Of a DNA stretch of 38,851 nucleotides, positions 7,744 to 15,784 are shown one piece after another. Location: contig SFOK01000005.1 of assembly GCA_004552395.1 (NCBI GenBank), forward strand, positions 1-38,851, in the 5' to 3' direction. Numbering within the stretch: position 1 is the stretch's first letter; the number at the start of each line of letters is the position of its first letter. Source of the DNA: Bacteroidales bacterium (GTDB taxonomy: Bacteria > Bacteroidota > Bacteroidia > Bacteroidales > Muribaculaceae). The position numbers and the translations under genes are program-made. The notes under the pieces are model-generated. The model was not told the DNA's origin. It ran no database searches and saw nothing but the letters and a program-made list of their open reading frames with translations.

Positions 7744-9066
7744 ATGAAGAAATCTTTACTTTTTGCCTTTTTGGCAGGCGCTACAGCCCTTTCAGGCACT
7801 GCAGCGGTTAAAGTCACCCTCACCAAGCCCGGCACAATCGGCGCGCAGGTTAACGAACCGTGCAGTTTCTTTGTGAGCCTCCGCAACCAGGGCGATGAAG
7901 TCACCAAGGTCAAATTCGGTGTCACAGTGGGTGCCGGCGAGGAATTTTTTGTAGATGTCGAGCCCGCAATTCCGGTGGCTACAGGCGCTTACGCTCCTTT
8001 CGAGATCGCTATCCCGGCACAGACCGAGGAAGGCTCTACGGTTGTGGCTGTGCGTCCCGTGGAGGTCAACGGAGAGGAATATGCCGGCAAGACGGTCAAC
8101 GGCAATCTCGAGGTGAAGGAGTTCTCACCCCGTGTGATCCCCTTGATGGAGGATTACACCGGCACATGGTGCGGTTTCTGCCCCCAGGGATTTGTGGTTA
8201 TGGAGCGTCTGCACCAGTCTTATCCCGATAAGGCTCTCCTTATCGCATACCACAACGGTGATCCTATGGCAGTTTCCGGCCTTTACAGTCCCTCGTCAGT
8301 TTCAGGCTATCCTTCGCTGTTCCTCAACCGCTCAAGCGTGAATGCCGCCGGCAACACGGTGGCCAATGCTATGGTGAAGTCCAACGAGCCGGCCGACGTG
8401 CTCGTGAATGTGGATGCATCGTGGGCCGACGCTGACAATTGCGACATGAATACCAAGGTGACCCTCACTTTCACCAAAGAGGTGGTTGAGGGCGACTACA
8501 GAGTCCAAATTTTCGTTATTGCCGATGATCTGACAGGCACTACCAGCAGCTGGAAGCAACATTCGTATTACGGCGATCCCACAAACTCCTATGGAGTCTA
8601 TGGCAAGCCCGGTTTCATCGATCCTCTCTGGGATCAGTTCATTGAGAACGAGTGGCTGAACCTCGTCTTCAACGATGTATGCGTAGCCGACCAGATCAAG
8701 ACCCGCAAGGATTACGATGCTTCAGTTCCCTATGCCGAGGCCAAAACACCCGTTGTAAAAGAGTATCTCTACAAGAACCTCAACAAGGTGAATGAGTCCG
8801 GCGGCAATACTCCTATTATCCAGCATCCCGACAAGGTTAAGCTCGGCGCCGTGGTTGTGGACAAGCAGAACAAATTTGTGAACTGTGGTTTCGCAAAGGT
8901 GCAGGCTTACAATCCCGGCAGCGTGAATACAGTGACAGACGGAGACGCCAACGCACCTAAGGAATATTACAATCTTCAGGGTGTAAAAGTAAACGGCGAG
9001 AATCTGACTCCCGGTATCTACATCGTGCGTCAAGGCCGAAAGGTCAGCAAAATCGCTGTGCGCTAA
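7744..9066 (+). CDS. Secreted Omp28-like thioredoxin-fold protein with a T9SS-type sorting domain
   Basis: A 440-residue protein with a signal peptide (MKKSLLFAFLAGATALSGTA), a beta-rich domain (about 22-125), a thioredoxin-like domain starting at MEDYTGTWCGFCPQG with the CxxC pair Cys143/Cys146, a likely cis-Pro at Pro190 (GYPSLFLN), and a C-terminal segment (about 405-440) reading YYNLQGVKVNG...LTPGIYIVRQGRKVSKIAVR. That C-terminal pattern matches type A T9SS sorting domains, so it is likely carried past the outer membrane by a PorV-dependent machine. The DYTGxWCxxCP motif places it with Omp28-related proteins and it shares this motif with the lipoprotein at 11459-12253. Likely role: thiol-disulfide exchange or redox sensing at the cell surface; substrate unknown. 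Further Cys residues (for example Cys40) lie outside the CxxC pair. Confidence 0.8.
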   Translation: MKKSLLFAFLAGATALSGTAAVKVTLTKPGTIGAQVNEPCSFFVSLRNQGDEVTKVKFGVTVGAGEEFFVDVEPAIPVATGAYAPFEIAIPAQTEEGSTVVAVRPVEVNGEEYAGKTVNGNLEVKEFSPRVIPLMEDYTGTWCGFCPQGFVVMERLHQSYPDKALLIAYHNGDPMAVSGLYSPSSVSGYPSLFLNRSSVNAAGNTVANAMVKSNEPADVLVNVDASWADADNCDMNTKVTLTFTKEVVEGDYRVQIFVIADDLTGTTSSWKQHSYYGDPTNSYGVYGKPGFIDPLWDQFIENEWLNLVFNDVCVADQIKTRKDYDASVPYAEAKTPVVKEYLYKNLNKVNESGGNTPIIQHPDKVKLGAVVVDKQNKFVNCGFAKVQAYNPGSVNTVTDGDANAPKEYYNLQGVKVNGENLTPGIYIVRQGRKVSKIAVR

Positions 9067-9087
9067 TTAATTGAAATCCAGAGTAAA

Positions 9088-9154
9088 CCGGAGAGGGTCT
9101 TATCCGAAGGCCTTCTCCGGTAACATTACAACTCCGGCGGCTTTTTTGCGCCGG
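9088..9154 (+). other. Two hairpins in the spacer before the TlpA-like gene
   Basis: A 10-bp stem (9088-9097 with 9111-9120, one G-U pair) is followed by a 6-bp GC stem (CCGGCG at 9134-9139 with CGCCGG at 9149-9154) whose loop holds a T-run. Neither has a T-run after the stem, so strong termination is doubtful. They may stabilise or process the transcript, or act as a weak terminator that lowers downstream expression. Confidence 0.5.
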
Positions 9155-9231
9155 AAGCGATAATTCCAAGACGGTCAGGCCCGGCGCCCGGTCGCTCGCT
9201 TAAATCCGATATCCTAAACAAGAACATCATC

Positions 9232-9720
9232 ATGAGACTGAAAATTCTTACTTTCATTCTGGCCTTGGCCGCTCCTCTGCTTATGAAAGCTGAGGTGCCT
9301 TCGATACAGCTCGCCAACATGAACGGCGAGAAGGTGAACACAGCATCGCTCGAGGCTCCCGGTCATCCCGTTGTAGTGAGCTTCTTCGCTACATGGTGCA
9401 AGCCGTGTATCCGCGAGCTCACAGCCATAGCAGATCTCTATCCCGACTGGCAGGACGAGACCGGCATGGAGCTCATAGCCGTATCTATCGACATAGCGCA
9501 GGACGAGGCTAAAGTCCGTTCGCTCGTTGAATCCCACGGATGGGAGTACGCCGTATGGCTCGACCAGAATTCTGAATTCCTCAAGGCAGTAGGAGGTCAG
9601 GCAGTGCCTTATGTGCTTCTTATAGCTCCCGACGGCAAAGTGGTCTATAACCACATGGGCTATCAGGACGGTCAGGAGAATGCTCTCTACGAGGAGATAA
9701 AGAAGGTGGCCAACAAATAA
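9232..9720 (+). CDS. TlpA/ResA-type periplasmic thiol-disulfide oxidoreductase
   Basis: A 162-residue protein with a signal peptide (MRLKILTFILALAAPLLMKA) and a thioredoxin-fold domain. The active site is FFATWCKPCIREL (Cys56 and Cys59) and the cis-Pro is in QAVPYVLLI (Pro126). Proteins of this kind usually keep periplasmic thiols reduced, for example in cytochrome c maturation, but no haem genes are nearby. It lies between two Omp28-like CxxC proteins on the same strand, suggesting a shared redox pathway. The spacer to the next gene is 67 bp and contains a short hairpin. Confidence 0.9.
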   Translation: MRLKILTFILALAAPLLMKAEVPSIQLANMNGEKVNTASLEAPGHPVVVSFFATWCKPCIRELTAIADLYPDWQDETGMELIAVSIDIAQDEAKVRSLVESHGWEYAVWLDQNSEFLKAVGGQAVPYVLLIAPDGKVVYNHMGYQDGQENALYEEIKKVANK

Positions 9721-9731
9721 ATCCTACAACG

Positions 9732-9755
9732 GATTACCCGGCCCGGCCGGTAATC
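9732..9755 (+). other. Intercistronic hairpin
   Basis: GATTACC (9732-9738) pairs with GGTAATC (9749-9755) around a GC-rich loop. There is no following T-run, so it is more likely an mRNA processing or stability element within the operon than a terminator. Confidence 0.45.
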
Positions 9756-9787
9756 ACATAAAGCTCTAAGTTCACCAACCTGACATT

Positions 9788-11446
9788 ATGAAGAGATTTC
9801 TCACAGCAGCAGCCGGTCTGTTAGCTTTCGGATTCGGCATGCAGGCTTTCGACGCCGAGATTCTCGGGAGTAAGGTGGAGTTCCACGGCTCCCTGCAGAC
9901 CGATATGCTGTTCCCGGAAAAGGACGACGCTATCGGATCAAAGACGGACAACGGCAAGTTCAACACAAACACTTATCTGGATCTCTGGGCGCAAGGTACG
10001 CAGTGGTCGGCCGGTTTCCGTCTGGAGTATCTTGAACATCCTCTGCCCGGTTTCGACGATCCGGGCTTCAAGGGGTGGGGCGTGCCTTATTTCTACATCA
10101 AGGGGCGTCCGGTCGACGGCCTGGAGATCACGGCCGGCGATTTCTACGAGCAGTTCGGCTCCGGAATTGTGTTCCGTGCTTATGAGGACCGTGCTCTGGG
10201 CATCGACAATGCCGTCCGCGGCGGACGTGTGCGTGTCACCGCTATTAAAGGCGTTACCTTCAAGGCTTTGGCTGGTTTTCAGCGCCGCTACTGGTACTGG
10301 AGCACCCGCTACATGACGGCCGGCGCCGACATTGAGGCCGACCTGAGCCAGTGGTGGAAAAGTCTGGCCAAGTCGCAGTGGCGCTGGACTTTGGGCGGCA
10401 GCTGGGTCTACAACCGTCAGCCCGAGCCCGATCCAGCCATCATGGTGCCCGGCGAGAATCTGAGACTCAACACGCCGCGCAATGTGAGCGCTTTCGACGC
10501 CCGCACGCAGCTGAGCTACAAGGGCTTCAACCTCTATGGCGAGTGGGCCCACAAGAGTCAGGACCCGTCGGAAGACAATAACTTCACATACAAGGCAGGC
10601 AACGCCGCCATGCTCTCTTTAGGCTGGAACGGCGGTGGCAAGACTTTCCTGGTGCAGGCACGCCGCAGCGACAACATGGCTTACCGCTTCGACCGCACCG
10701 CATCGGGCAACTCCGGCTTCATCAACAACCTGCCGCCGTTTACCACACAGCACACTTACACTCTGCCGTCGCTCTATCCGTATGCCACACAGCTTGCGGG
10801 CGAGTGGGCGTTCCAGGGCGAGGCTGCGGTGCTCTTCAAGCGCCACACACCGCTCGGCGGCCGCTACGGCACGCGCCTCAAAGTCAACGCTTCGCTGGCT
10901 TACACGCTGCCCCACGCCGACAAGTCGATGCCTTTGGGCAGCAACGGCGCCTCCAACGCGTTCTTCAAGACCGGCGACCTCATCTACCGCGACGTCAACG
11001 TGACGGTAGAGAAGCGACTCAGCCGTCCGTTCACCCTCACCCTGATGTATATGAACCAGTTCTTCGACAAGGCTGCCATACAGGGCGAAGGCGACAGAAT
11101 CCACGCCAATATCTTCGTGGCCGACGGCCGCTGGACCATATCGCCCAAGTATGTGCTTCGCGCCGAGCTGCAATATCTGAACACCAAGCAGGACGACCGC
11201 GACTGGCTCGACGGTCTGGTGGAATTCACGTTTGCGCCTCACTGGACTCTGGCTGCCAGTGACCTCTGGAATGTGGGTCGCACCAACACGCACTATTATA
11301 ACTTCGGTGTGACAGGCTCGTTCGGCCCGCAGCGATTCACTGTCTCCTACGGTCGTACACGCGCCGGTTTCAACTGCTCCGGCGGTGTTTGCCGTTGGGT
11401 ACCCGCAACCCGAGGCTTTGCAATCGGCTATAATTACTCCTTCTGA
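9788..11446 (+). CDS. DUF6029 family outer-membrane beta-barrel protein
   Basis: A 552-residue protein with a signal peptide (MKRFLTAAAGLLAFGFGMQAFDA) and a long run of alternating amphipathic strands ending in a C-terminal aromatic residue (GFAIGYNYSF), as expected for an outer-membrane barrel. I recognise it as the Bacteroidota family DUF6029, whose function is not established. Near the C-terminus there is a CSGGVC pair that could form a disulfide; it stands out in a protein otherwise nearly free of Cys. The next gene, an Omp28-like lipoprotein, begins only 12 bp after its stop, so the two are almost certainly co-expressed and may form a complex. Confidence 0.82.
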   Translation: MKRFLTAAAGLLAFGFGMQAFDAEILGSKVEFHGSLQTDMLFPEKDDAIGSKTDNGKFNTNTYLDLWAQGTQWSAGFRLEYLEHPLPGFDDPGFKGWGVPYFYIKGRPVDGLEITAGDFYEQFGSGIVFRAYEDRALGIDNAVRGGRVRVTAIKGVTFKALAGFQRRYWYWSTRYMTAGADIEADLSQWWKSLAKSQWRWTLGGSWVYNRQPEPDPAIMVPGENLRLNTPRNVSAFDARTQLSYKGFNLYGEWAHKSQDPSEDNNFTYKAGNAAMLSLGWNGGGKTFLVQARRSDNMAYRFDRTASGNSGFINNLPPFTTQHTYTLPSLYPYATQLAGEWAFQGEAAVLFKRHTPLGGRYGTRLKVNASLAYTLPHADKSMPLGSNGASNAFFKTGDLIYRDVNVTVEKRLSRPFTLTLMYMNQFFDKAAIQGEGDRIHANIFVADGRWTISPKYVLRAELQYLNTKQDDRDWLDGLVEFTFAPHWTLAASDLWNVGRTNTHYYNFGVTGSFGPQRFTVSYGRTRAGFNCSGGVCRWVPATRGFAIGYNYSF

Positions 11447-11458
11447 TCCCTGACAAGT

Positions 11459-12253
11459 ATGAAAAGTAAATTCGCACTTATATTAGCCGGCGCAGCAGCG
11501 CTTTCATGCATGACCGCCTGCGACGACATAAACGAAGCCGACCGTTTCGTCCCGGTTCAGCCCGTGGAGAGTAACCGCACTGTGCTTCTGGAGGATTACA
11601 CCGGCCAGCTGTGCCGCAACTGTCCCGAGGCTCACGAGATTATCGAGGGCCTGGAGAAGCAGTACGGCGACCGTTTCATAGCCGTGAGTATCCATGCCGG
11701 CAGCTTCGGTGTGGCAGCCGGTTCGTCGACTCTCTTCGAGGGCCTGATGCAGCCGCAGGGCACCGGTATGGCCGACAAGCGCGGCATCACTGAATATCCA
11801 CAGGGCGTGATCGACGGCGGTAAGCCGCTCGGACGCTCGGCGTGGGCGGCTGCTGTCCTCTCGGCTCTCGAGATACCCGCCACCTGCGAGATCTCAGGCA
11901 GTGTGACCTACACCGGCTCCGATGCCACCATAGCCATCGACCTTCTTCCCGGCGAGAGTTTCCACGGCAAGATCGGCATGTGGGTGGTCGAGGACAACAT
12001 TGTCTCCATTCAGCAGAACGGCGCGCAGCTCGTGATGCAGTACACTCACAACAATGTGTGGCGCGGATCCGTCACTCCCGACGTCTGGGGCGAGGATGTG
12101 AGCGGCAACCTCGGAGAGAAAGAGGAACTGGCCTTCAACTATACGCTCGACAAGACGTGGAAGCCTGAAAACTGCAAGCTCGTGGTGTTCGTGACAAACA
12201 ACAACGGAGACTATATGCAGGCAGCATCTATCCCTTTTAAAGCCGCTGAATAA
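11459..12253 (+). CDS. Omp28 family outer-membrane lipoprotein with CxxC motif
   Basis: A 264-residue protein with a lipoprotein signal peptide ending MTAC (lipidated Cys21) followed by Asp-Asp. A thioredoxin-like domain opens with LEDYTGQLCRNCPEAHE (Cys52 and Cys55) and has a likely cis-Pro at Pro114 (TEYPQGVID). A beta-sandwich-like region follows (about 145-264). The DYTGxxCxxCP motif is shared with the T9SS-type protein at 7744-9066, so the two are likely paralogous in this domain. Omp28 was named in P. gingivalis as a surface protein; its molecular function is uncertain. It starts 12 bp after the DUF6029 gene, supporting a barrel plus lipoprotein pair. Confidence 0.85.
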   Translation: MKSKFALILAGAAALSCMTACDDINEADRFVPVQPVESNRTVLLEDYTGQLCRNCPEAHEIIEGLEKQYGDRFIAVSIHAGSFGVAAGSSTLFEGLMQPQGTGMADKRGITEYPQGVIDGGKPLGRSAWAAAVLSALEIPATCEISGSVTYTGSDATIAIDLLPGESFHGKIGMWVVEDNIVSIQQNGAQLVMQYTHNNVWRGSVTPDVWGEDVSGNLGEKEELAFNYTLDKTWKPENCKLVVFVTNNNGDYMQAASIPFKAAE

Positions 12254-12338
12254 TACTCACGGAAAATAAGATTACATTTACCGGAATGCGGACCAAAAAT
12301 TGCTTCGGTTTGCAGATACCAAAATAAATTTATAATTT

Positions 12339-12369
12339 AGAGCCTCCTAAATAAGCGGAGGCTCTTTTC
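12339..12369 (+). terminator. Terminator-like hairpin after the Omp28 lipoprotein gene
   Basis: A perfect 9-bp stem (AGAGCCTCC at 12339-12347 with GGAGGCTCT at 12357-12365) with a 9-nt loop runs into CTTTTCG. It lies 86 bp past the lipoprotein stop and 170 bp before the next ATG. It most simply ends the upstream operon; if transcription of the next gene starts before it, it could act as an attenuator. Confidence 0.75.
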
Positions 12370-12539
12370 GTTTGCCACCTTCGGAAGGTCCGGCACGAAC
12401 GATCACGAAGCACCCGATAAGGGAAGCCGGCAGCTCTTGGAGAAAAGCCCGGCGGACCATCTAAAGGAGGCCCGCAGGTTCCGGGAGAGAGATCCGGCAG
12501 CGCGGCTAAACCATAGAAAATCACTAAAATAACATGCAT

Positions 12540-13232
12540 ATGAAGAAAATCTTTACTCTTTTGGCTGTTTCAGCTATGGCATTCGGCGCTTATGCCGACG
12601 ACCTCACTGTAGAAACCGACGGAACTCTCACCGACAACGGTTCTACAATCCTCTTCAACACAATGAAAGAGGCCGACTTTCAGCTCGGTATGGCTAATGT
12701 GGGAGGTTTCGTGAAAGTGACTTCCAATGTAGACGATAAGGAAGTCTCGGTGAAGTTCACTGCAGCTGCCGACAACCCTGATGTTGTCCAGATGTGCACC
12801 ACAAAGTGCTACGATGCCGCTCCCGGCAAAGTCCTGGAGGAGAACGTGACCCTCATGGAAGAGGAGCAGCTCTCCATGGTTATCGACGCCCGCTGGATGC
12901 CCGCCACTGATGTTCGTACCTACAAGGCAGTGCTCGAGATCTTCGACGGCGGCGCAGCCTTCAAGACCTACAACATCGTGATGACAAACGATCCCAACTA
13001 CTCAGGCGTGACCAAGCTGACAGCCGACGGCGCTTTCCGTGTCAACGGCAAGACAGTGACCTGGACCGGCAAAGCCGTGCCCGGCACCATGAGCGTCTAC
13101 ACTGCCGACGGCCGCCTTGCAGGCAGCTACAACCTGACTTCGGCATCCGGCAGCCTGACGCTCGACCTCGCTCCCGGCCTTTACATCTGGTCGGCCGCAG
13201 GCACCACAGGCAAAGTGCTCATCGGTAAATAA
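12540..13232 (+). CDS. Small secreted protein with T9SS-type C-terminal sorting domain
   Basis: A 230-residue protein starting MKKIFTLLAVSAMAFGAYADD, a clear signal peptide. Residues 20-155 look like a beta-sandwich and contain two Cys (MCTTKC). The last 65 residues follow the type A T9SS sorting-domain pattern: a strand with SVYTADGRLAGSYNL, then LAPGLYIW and a closing basic KVLIGK. It is therefore likely exported by the same PorV-dependent route as the protein at 7744. The mature function is unknown. The ATG at 12534 is in frame two codons upstream; I prefer 12540. The upstream spacer carries a terminator-like hairpin, so expression may be separate from the preceding operon. Confidence 0.72.
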   Translation: MKKIFTLLAVSAMAFGAYADDLTVETDGTLTDNGSTILFNTMKEADFQLGMANVGGFVKVTSNVDDKEVSVKFTAAADNPDVVQMCTTKCYDAAPGKVLEENVTLMEEEQLSMVIDARWMPATDVRTYKAVLEIFDGGAAFKTYNIVMTNDPNYSGVTKLTADGAFRVNGKTVTWTGKAVPGTMSVYTADGRLAGSYNLTSASGSLTLDLAPGLYIWSAAGTTGKVLIGK

Positions 13233-13255
13233 ATACCTCGCTGATCCTTACACAG

Positions 13256-13296
13256 AGGCTGCGTCCACGCGGAAGCCGGGATGCAGCCTTTGCTTT
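13256..13296 (+). terminator. Probable terminator after the small T9SS-type gene
   Basis: AGGCTGC (13256-13262) pairs with GCAGCCT (13283-13289), leaving a 20-nt loop, and is followed by TTGCTTTT. It lies 24 bp after the stop codon at 13232. Confidence 0.6.
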
Positions 13297-13450
13297 TGCG
13301 AGGAAGCGAGAAGAACGGAGGACACAGTGCAGTCGGAAGAATTGGAATTCGCGGAGCTGAAAAGACAGGAAAAGAGTGAAGGAACGGACAGAGAATCGGC
13401 CGTAGAGTCGATTAGCGAAGGGAAAGTGCCGATAATTCTCAAAATTTTTG

Positions 13451-13458
13451 TAATTTTG
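13451..13458 (+). promoter_or_regulatory. Bacteroidota-type -7 box (TAATTTTG) before the aminotransferase gene
   Basis: TAATTTTG fits TAnnTTTG and ends 16 bp before the ATG at 13475, implying a leader of about ten nucleotides. No TTG stands at the expected -33 distance. Confidence 0.55.
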
Positions 13459-13474
13459 TGAAAAATCTGAAAGC

Positions 13475-14737
13475 ATGAAGGAAAGAATACTACTCTGCCT
13501 GGCTCACATGTCCGGCCACGAGATGGATTATATAAAAGAAGCGTTCGACCAGAATTGGGTTGTTCCACTGGGCCCCAATGTCAACGGATTCGAAGATGAC
13601 CTCGCCAAGTTCGTGAATCATCGCGAAGGCGCCGCGCCGCTCAGCAAAGAGGTGGTGGCTCTTTCGGCAGGCACAGCCGCCGTGCACCTCGGCCTGATAG
13701 GCTGCGGCGTGAAAGCCGGCGACGAAGTGCTCGTGCAGTCTTTCACCTTCTGTGCCTCGAGCCATCCGGTCACATATCTCGGTGCCACGCCCGTGTTCGT
13801 GGACTCCGAGCCCGAGACCTGGAACATGGACCCCGAACTGCTTGAGGAGGCTATCAGGGACCGCATGGCCAAGACCGGCCGAAAGCCCAAAGCGATTGTC
13901 CCCGTGGCACTCTACGGCATGCCCTACAAGATCGACCGCATTCTGGAGATAGCCGACCGTTACGGTATACCCGTGGTCGAGGACGCCGCCGAGGGATTCG
14001 GCTCGCGTTTCGACGGTCAGGTGCTCGGCACCTTCGGCCGCTACGGCGTGCTGAGCTTCAACGGCAACAAGATGATAACCACCTCAGGCGGCGGTGCGCT
14101 CATTTGCGCCGACAAGGCCTCCAAGGACAAGATCATGTGGTACGCAACCCAGGCCCGCGAGAGCTATCCCTACTATCAGCACGAGGAGATAGGCTACAAC
14201 TACCGCATGTCGAATATCTGCGCCGGCATAGGCCGCGGCCAGATGACTATCCTCGACGAGCATATCCGCCACCACAGGCATGTGCAGGAGCTCTATTGCG
14301 AGCTCCTCGCCGATGTAAAGGGCGTCACCATGCATCAGGCGTCCTCGCCCAAGTTCGAATCCAACTACTGGCTCTGCGCCGCCACACTCGATCCCGCGCT
14401 GAAGATAAAAGGGCAGGAGGATGCTTACAAGACCGTGATTACGGGCGCTGTGGGCGGAGCTGCAGGCGTGATCCACGCTGCATCCACAGCCACCACCGAC
14501 TGCCAGCCCAACGCTAATGTGGAGGCTCTGCGCATGGCTCTCGACCGCGCCAATGTGGAGGCCCGTCCGCTCTGGAAGCCGATGCACCGTCAGCCCGTCT
14601 ACGCCTCCAGTCCCGCCTATGTCAACGGTGTGAGCGAGAGCCTGTTCAAGGTGGGTATTTGTCTGCCCGCCGGCCCCTGGGTCACCGACGAGCATGTCCG
14701 CTACATCGTCGACTCGATCAAGACCGCCATAGAATAA
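13475..14737 (+). CDS. DegT/DnrJ/EryC1/StrS family PLP-dependent sugar aminotransferase
   Basis: A 420-residue enzyme of the nucleotide-sugar aminotransferase family, which transfers an amino group to keto-sugars for surface glycans. Visible features: the substrate loop PLGPNVNGFE (31-40), SAGTAAVHLGL (64-74), VEDAAEGFGS with the PLP-contacting Asp170, and FNGNKMITTSGGG with Lys199 as the Schiff-base lysine. The arrangement resembles PglE-type UDP-4-keto-sugar transaminases used in protein glycosylation, but substrate cannot be told from sequence. Around residues 310-350 there is a Gly/Ala/Thr-rich low-complexity insertion. No other sugar-nucleotide genes are adjacent; an AraC regulator follows 52 bp downstream. 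Confidence 0.88.
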   Translation: MKERILLCLAHMSGHEMDYIKEAFDQNWVVPLGPNVNGFEDDLAKFVNHREGAAPLSKEVVALSAGTAAVHLGLIGCGVKAGDEVLVQSFTFCASSHPVTYLGATPVFVDSEPETWNMDPELLEEAIRDRMAKTGRKPKAIVPVALYGMPYKIDRILEIADRYGIPVVEDAAEGFGSRFDGQVLGTFGRYGVLSFNGNKMITTSGGGALICADKASKDKIMWYATQARESYPYYQHEEIGYNYRMSNICAGIGRGQMTILDEHIRHHRHVQELYCELLADVKGVTMHQASSPKFESNYWLCAATLDPALKIKGQEDAYKTVITGAVGGAAGVIHAASTATTDCQPNANVEALRMALDRANVEARPLWKPMHRQPVYASSPAYVNGVSESLFKVGICLPAGPWVTDEHVRYIVDSIKTAIE

Positions 14738-14789
14738 GTCCCCGGCTGTCCCTTCCTCTTTTGCAACTCCCTGCCCCTCCTCCGTCAGT

Positions 14790-15632
14790 ATGAAAGAGAC
14801 AGAGAATAAACCCGTCGGCGCCACCGGCCTTGCGCTCTATCACTGCACGCCGGAAAGCGGCATACGTCCCTCGCAGTTCGATGAAGACAGCTACATCCAT
14901 TTCCTGTGCGAGAAAGGGAGCGTGCGCTTCGTCCTTAATGGCCGCAGTTTCATGGCCGAAGCCGATACTCTCGTGATCTGGCAGATGGGGCGTGATGTGT
15001 CCGAAGTGGAATATTCGCCCGATTTCGAGGCTACAGCTGTGGTGGCGTCCAGAGAGTTCCGCCGTCAGTTCAAACCCGACATGCCCTGGGATGTGAGGCG
15101 CTTCATCTATCTGAAGCTCCATCCCGCTTTCAGACTCGACGCCGAAGGACTCGCCCTGTGCCGCGAAGATCTCCGGCTGTTGGAGCGTCGTCTCGTCTAT
15201 ACGGGTATATTCAGCCGCGAAATCCACGGACGCGCCATGCAGATCTTCCTCTTCGACCTTTGGCGCATCTATTACCGTGAGCTCGACGCCATGGCGATAA
15301 ATGACACCGCGGCCGCAGCCTTCTTCCGCTTTCTCGAGCTTGTGCAGCAACATTGCCGCGTCGAACACGAAGTGGCCTTTTATGCCGGCCTCCTCTGCAT
15401 CACACCCAACTACCTCTCCGAACTTTGCCGCAAGATGACCGGCTATCCGGCGTCGGGATGGATCAATTACTACGCCATTGCCGAAGTGAAGAAACTGTTT
15501 GCGGACCCTTCGCTCTCCCTTGCCGACATTTCAGCCAAAATGCATTTCAGCAACCTGTCGCATTTCACACGGTTTGTGAAACGCCTTACGGGCCTGACAC
15601 CCAGCGAATACCGCAAGCGCAGCCAGTTGTGA
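14790..15632 (+). CDS. AraC family transcriptional regulator
   Basis: A 280-residue protein with an N-terminal cupin-like sensing region (about 30-130, including FVLNGRSFMAEADTLVIW) and a C-terminal pair of helix-turn-helix motifs (about 195-280). The second HTH and closing SEYRKRS match the AraC signature (LADISAKMHFSNLSHFTRFVKRLTGLTPSEYR). The ligand and targets are unknown. It lies between the aminotransferase gene and a periplasmic protein gene on the same strand and could regulate either. Confidence 0.93.
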   Translation: MKETENKPVGATGLALYHCTPESGIRPSQFDEDSYIHFLCEKGSVRFVLNGRSFMAEADTLVIWQMGRDVSEVEYSPDFEATAVVASREFRRQFKPDMPWDVRRFIYLKLHPAFRLDAEGLALCREDLRLLERRLVYTGIFSREIHGRAMQIFLFDLWRIYYRELDAMAINDTAAAAFFRFLELVQQHCRVEHEVAFYAGLLCITPNYLSELCRKMTGYPASGWINYYAIAEVKKLFADPSLSLADISAKMHFSNLSHFTRFVKRLTGLTPSEYRKRSQL

Positions 15633-15666
15633 GACCATACTGCGGGCTTTTAACATTTAATTAGGG

Positions 15667-15696
15667 TTAACGGTGAAAAAGTTAAATTCACGTTAA
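15667..15696. repeat. Imperfect inverted repeat upstream of the Spy-like gene
   Basis: TTAACGGTGAA (15667-15677) and TTCACGTTAA (15687-15696) are inverted copies differing by one bulged G, with a 9-bp A/T-rich spacer. It lies between the AraC gene and the next ORF, about 90 bp before that start, and is a candidate operator. Confidence 0.4.
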
Positions 15697-15784
15697 ACTC
15701 CGAAAACCGACTAAACCGATAGCTTTTTCTCAGGTCAAAGGAGCGTAACAAGAATTTAAAACGAACAAAATAACACAGATGATT

